DNA from: Paramecium sonneborni
Taxonomy: Eukaryota > Ciliophora > Oligohymenophorea > Peniculida > Parameciidae
Direction of reading: 5' to 3'
Assembly: GCA_905182985.1 (NCBI GenBank)
Contig: CAJJDN010000067.1
Coordinates: forward strand, 378,551 to 442,550
DNA: 64,000 nt
The notes under the pieces were generated by a model that ran no database searches, was not told where the DNA came from, and was given only the letters and a program-made list of their open reading frames with translations. The position numbers and the translations under genes are program-made. Shown here piece after piece: positions 62,626-64,000 of this stretch; within the stretch, counting starts at the first letter, position 1; the number at the start of each line of letters is the position of its first letter.

Positions 62626-63995
62626 AAATTACTTAATTAATTATCTTTCTATTATNCCTACAATTAATCATTACTTTATTTTAATGAATTATTCTTATCC
62701 TTTTCCTCTTTTATTTGTTTATTAAAAATTTCTTATTCTTTTAAAATTTATATTCTCTATAATATTAATTAGCTTTAAGGACGACTAACATGAAGCCACA
62801 TAGAAAAATTTTGCAAAAAATTTTAAAAACCTTTAATTTAATTCTTAAAACAAGAAAAAAAAGTCAAAATTTCTAGAAAATTTTCTTCCTCAAATTAAAG
62901 AGAACTTAATTTTTAATCCATTTTAGTTAGAATTTTCTTCACGAACTCAATTGTTTATTGATATTATTTTGCCTCATTATTTTCTGAAGCATCATTTTAA
63001 TATATCTTCTCATAAAACTTATTGAACTCATTTAGAATTTAAGACAATTAAACTTAATCGATATCTTTAATTTTATCATATAAATTAGTTTTGAGTTGTT
63101 AAGTAATTTTGGAAAGGATTTCTCGGCTTTTATCATATAAGTAATTGCTGATTTTATCACTATGTTCTAATTCTTTTGGTTAAACTTTTCTTGGAGGAGT
63201 AGCTTTAATACTAGTCCAGGTTTAAATTAATTGCTCTTTATTAAATATTGTTTTCAGATCATCCTAATTTTTAATTTCTTATAAAACAATTATATTTTGC
63301 TACAATGCCTTATATATTTTTTTCTCTTAGGGTACTTGTGTGTTTCTTTCCATATCATTTAAATTTTGTTTTACAGAAAAAATTACTTAATCTAATTTCT
63401 TTTTTTCAGAAAACTAATTCAAAAATAAACAGATTGAAGTGAAATCTTCTGAATCATCTTTAAATGTATTTTTTACCAAATCTTGTAAAGAAGTGGCTCT
63501 ACTTTAAAATTTAACTTTTGGATGTTCTATCACAATTACTAGTTTCGTTTCTATAGTTGTTAAGATATCATACAACATTAATTTAATAATTAATTATTCT
63601 TCCCAACCTCTTGTATCTTAGAAACCAGGAAAATCAATGGTAAGATGTTTGTGTTCTTGATTATATTTGTATTAAGGGTACAATGTTATTGATTTAGTGC
63701 CACTGCCTATTTTAGAAAAGCCATCTTCGTTTTTCAGTCTCAATTCTCCTCCACAATCATCGATATTTATATATTCATAATCAGCTCCATTCAACCAATT
63801 AAAAATTGTACTTTTCCCTGATCCTGTGCATCCAATAAAAATTATGGCTGATTAGCTTTTTTTGATGTATTCTTTATTGATTTTAGTTTATTCTTTAAAC
63901 AAATGAATTAATTCTATAAACTTTTTTTCTAATTTTTTTAAATAAGTTTCCTTATTATCCTACATAAATTACTTAATTAATTATCTTTCTATTAT
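61317..63995. repeat. 1,339-bp direct repeat around a single N
   Basis: Positions 61317-62655 and 62657-63995 appear identical in every stretch compared, offset by 1,340 and separated only by the N at 62656. It contains the N-terminal three quarters of the GTPase gene and its upstream flank. As at 33904, this looks like two overlapping contig ends that were not merged. Confidence 0.92.
62657..63965 (-). CDS. Second, partial copy of the GTPase gene
   Basis: Identical to the first 436 codons of the gene at 60874-62625, with ATG at 63965, cut off at the N (62656). It retains the P-loop and DFPGF region but lacks most of the coiled coil. Probably an assembly duplicate of the same locus. Confidence 0.7.
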
Positions 63996-64000
63996 TATTA

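Overview
This is AT-rich (well over 70 % A+T by eye) eukaryotic DNA that reads correctly only with the ciliate nuclear code: TAA and TAG are glutamine and TGA is the sole stop. Almost every gene stays open through many TAA/TAG codons, and reading frames are joined by very short GT...AG introns (mostly 19-35 nt, usually 22-29). Tiny introns, short spacers and this code together point to a Paramecium somatic (macronuclear) chromosome. The species cannot be fixed from the sequence. Where a length in codons is given below, removing the proposed introns gives a whole number of codons ending in TGA, a strong internal check.

Layout. 0.4-4.4 kb: minus-strand BRWD/PHIP-type chromatin reader (WD40, zinc finger, bromodomain). 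5-10.3 kb: two long coiled-coil proteins. 10.7-13.5 kb: membrane-bound hybrid histidine kinase. 14.8-18.4 kb: long-form tRNase Z and a CDK diverging from a 100-bp promoter region. 19.7-22.1 kb: two uncharacterised proteins. 22.7-28 kb: Mot1/BTAF1 SNF2 ATPase. 28.4-31 kb: MORN-repeat protein and a peroxisomal SDR-SCP2 enzyme, convergent. 31.2-39 kb: a protein kinase, a small basic protein, proteasome alpha4, a TH1-AGC kinase and a MAP3K-like kinase. 39.1-42.8 kb: cyclic-nucleotide-binding protein and an uncharacterised protein. 42.8-43.1 kb: short MSH5-like N-terminal ORF. 44-46.3 kb: WD-repeat dynein intermediate chain. 46.4-48.7 kb: second hybrid histidine kinase. 48.7-50.7 kb: RING-like protein, Rab GTPase and mitochondrial CcmE. 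50.7-52.3 kb: coiled-coil protein and a small secreted protein. 53.4-57 kb: tandem pair of single-pass membrane paralogues. 57.1-57.6 kb: ribosomal protein uS19. 58-60.4 kb: a hypothetical gene and a decaying WD-like gene. 60.9-64 kb: P-loop GTPase with a coiled-coil tail.

Two single N characters (33904 and 62656) are each flanked by long direct repeats that look identical (1,207 and 1,339 bp). They look like contig ends that overlap but were not merged. The apparent second copies of the 253-aa gene, proteasome alpha4 and the GTPase are therefore most likely assembly artefacts.

No operons, tRNAs, rRNAs, CRISPR arrays or transposons were recognised. Functionally the window mixes housekeeping (transcription, tRNA 3' processing, proteasome, ribosome, cytochrome c maturation) with signalling (four kinases, two histidine kinases, one cyclic-nucleotide sensor) and ciliary or cytoskeletal proteins, as expected of a gene-dense ciliate chromosome.
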